Shown here: positions 62,957 to 64,000 of the stretch, in pieces
How the letters are laid out: each line of letters opens with the position of its first letter
How positions within the stretch are numbered: the first letter of the stretch is position 1
Origin: Dipetalonema caudispina
Lineage: Eukaryota > Nematoda > Chromadorea > Rhabditida > Onchocercidae
DNA: 64,000 bases
Assembly (NCBI GenBank): GCA_013365325.1
Contig: JABVXV010000027.1
Coordinates: forward strand, 369,499 to 433,498
Direction of reading: 5' to 3'
Position numbers and translations under genes: made by a program
Notes under the pieces: model-generated
Seen by the model: the letters and a program-made list of their open reading frames with translations, nothing else
The model's database searches: none
What the model was told of the DNA's origin: nothing

Positions 62957-63821
62957 TGGAATGTTAATTTCAGATCAAAATTACAGTTTGCAGAAAAATA
63001 ATTAAATGGAAGTGCTCAATACTAATTTGAAATTCTGTTTGAGGGTGCGAAGGAGCGGTGTTTACAATTCAGTGATTATCGGTATAAGAGCGCTTCCTTC
63101 GTTCCACCACATTGTACAACGCGAAGGGCATCACATTTTTCTTACATTTCAAGTCTCATCCGTCGTATAATTCTTCTTATTAAATCATACCTTTAACTAA
63201 TAATTGCGCAATTATTTAATGCTTACTATACAATAATATACGATGAAAAATAGTACAGCGAATAAATTGTAGCATTTTTGGAGTAAAAGCATAGCGATCA
63301 TTGCTAGAAATTTCGGTTAAATAGCTACCCAAACGATATTTCAATCTCGTAAATACATTTCTCCTAACTCTTTTTGTCATTAATGAGGAGATGCTAATTC
63401 TAATATTCCGGTGCAGATAAGTTTCAGGTAACTGCTGAGTTGTCACAATGAGGTCATTAGGAATGACCGTAACATTGTTACGACTATAAGGAAGTGCGTG
63501 ATAAGTGCACGTGAAAAAGTAAAGACGGTATCCCCCGAAACTTCTTCTTCCAAAATACGGAATGGAATGATGTGTTGGTGATGTGAGATGAATGATTTAT
63601 TTTCTAGTTGGTTTCTATAATGAAATAAAATAACTGCTTGGAACCAGTTTTAACTCCCAAACGATGTACCCTCTGATCATGATCCATTCCTTTCTTTCTT
63701 CCTCTGTTTTGATGTCTTTTCAAAGTCTTTTCTTGGATATTTCAAGATCTAAATACATTTTGAAGCAAGTTAGACTTATGTATCGAATATTAATTCTTTT
63801 CCAATTAACTATTATGATTTA

Positions 63822-64000
63822 CTGCTTCTATCTGTGAACAACAAGAAGCCAAAGTCAATATTTAAAAAACTTTGTAAGTTCATTTTTCAAATCTCTGGCT
63901 ACCATGTGGGTCGGATCATGAAAACATAATTCTTTTAACGTAAGTGGCAACAATTTCTTGATAAAATATCGTGTTTCAACTATTTCTGATTCATAAACGT
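63822..64000 (-). pseudogene. Partial second copy of an F-box-gene exon (runs off the window)
   Basis: Bases 63881-64000 are identical to 57944-58063, the 3' half of the sixth exon of the F-box gene, in the same orientation. 63822-63877 matches the neighbouring intron with several substitutions. Between them about 39 bases are missing, including the splice donor and the last exon codons. No copies of the following five exons are found at lower coordinates, so the copy is truncated at its 3' side. The rest lies beyond 64000. Confidence 0.8.

Larger units (their letters stand above)
60007..63821. other. Mostly non-coding right region
   Basis: 3.8 kb with no exon chain that I can support. It contains an inverted repeat pair (60139-60211 and 62879-62956). 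Around 61980-62700 the base composition is less AT-rich, with overlapping frames of about 100 codons on both strands (62351-62656 plus, 62395-62685 minus) that I do not recognise. Confidence 0.5.

Overview
The window looks like the genome of a parasitic, filarial-type nematode. It is AT-rich, with many short introns that end in TTTCAG, and it carries a mesocentin/DIG-1-type giant matrix gene, a class I know only from nematodes. The filarial placement is inference; the nematode placement is firmer.

Layout: (1) 1-30380, plus strand: the 3' two thirds of a giant extracellular matrix gene related to C. elegans dig-1 (mesocentin), entering from the left edge. In order it encodes three [Ig-FN3-FN3] modules, an EGF module, a 6.8-kb exon of Pro-Thr-Asp-Gly repeats with an assembly gap inside it, VWA1, more repeats, VWA2, a third repeat exon (18526-22462) full of frameshifts and stops, VWA3-5, an FN3, a Cys-rich/cbEGF segment and a short C-terminus. 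(2) 32473-45789, plus: a complete 42-exon TAF1 gene (about 1818 residues) with zinc knuckle and two bromodomains; one intron holds a BEL/Pao retrotransposon fragment. (3) 45790-50182: 4.4 kb with no gene that I can support. (4) 50230-55086, plus: a RILP-like Rab effector with two possible C-terminal exons. (5) 55957-60006, minus: an 11-exon F-box/leucine-rich protein gene, convergent with RILPL. (6) 60007-64000: mostly non-coding, with one arm of an inverted repeat and, at the right edge, a partial second copy of an F-box-gene exon.

The genes do not form a pathway: one matrix protein, one basal transcription factor, one Rab effector and one probable ubiquitin-ligase adaptor. Exon models were built by hand by requiring matching phases at each junction. 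All TAF1 and RILPL junctions agree in phase. Four places do not behave: a GG acceptor in TAF1, a one-base phase conflict in VWA5, an unresolved first junction in the F-box gene, and the broken repeat exon of the matrix gene.

The most interesting region is the matrix gene. A 2000-residue two-level repeat with no fold that I recognise is followed by a decayed 3.9-kb copy of the same repeat type. The decayed exon still has phase-matched splice sites on both sides, and clean open exons continue downstream. This is either real decay with separate use of the downstream part, or a damaged consensus sequence.
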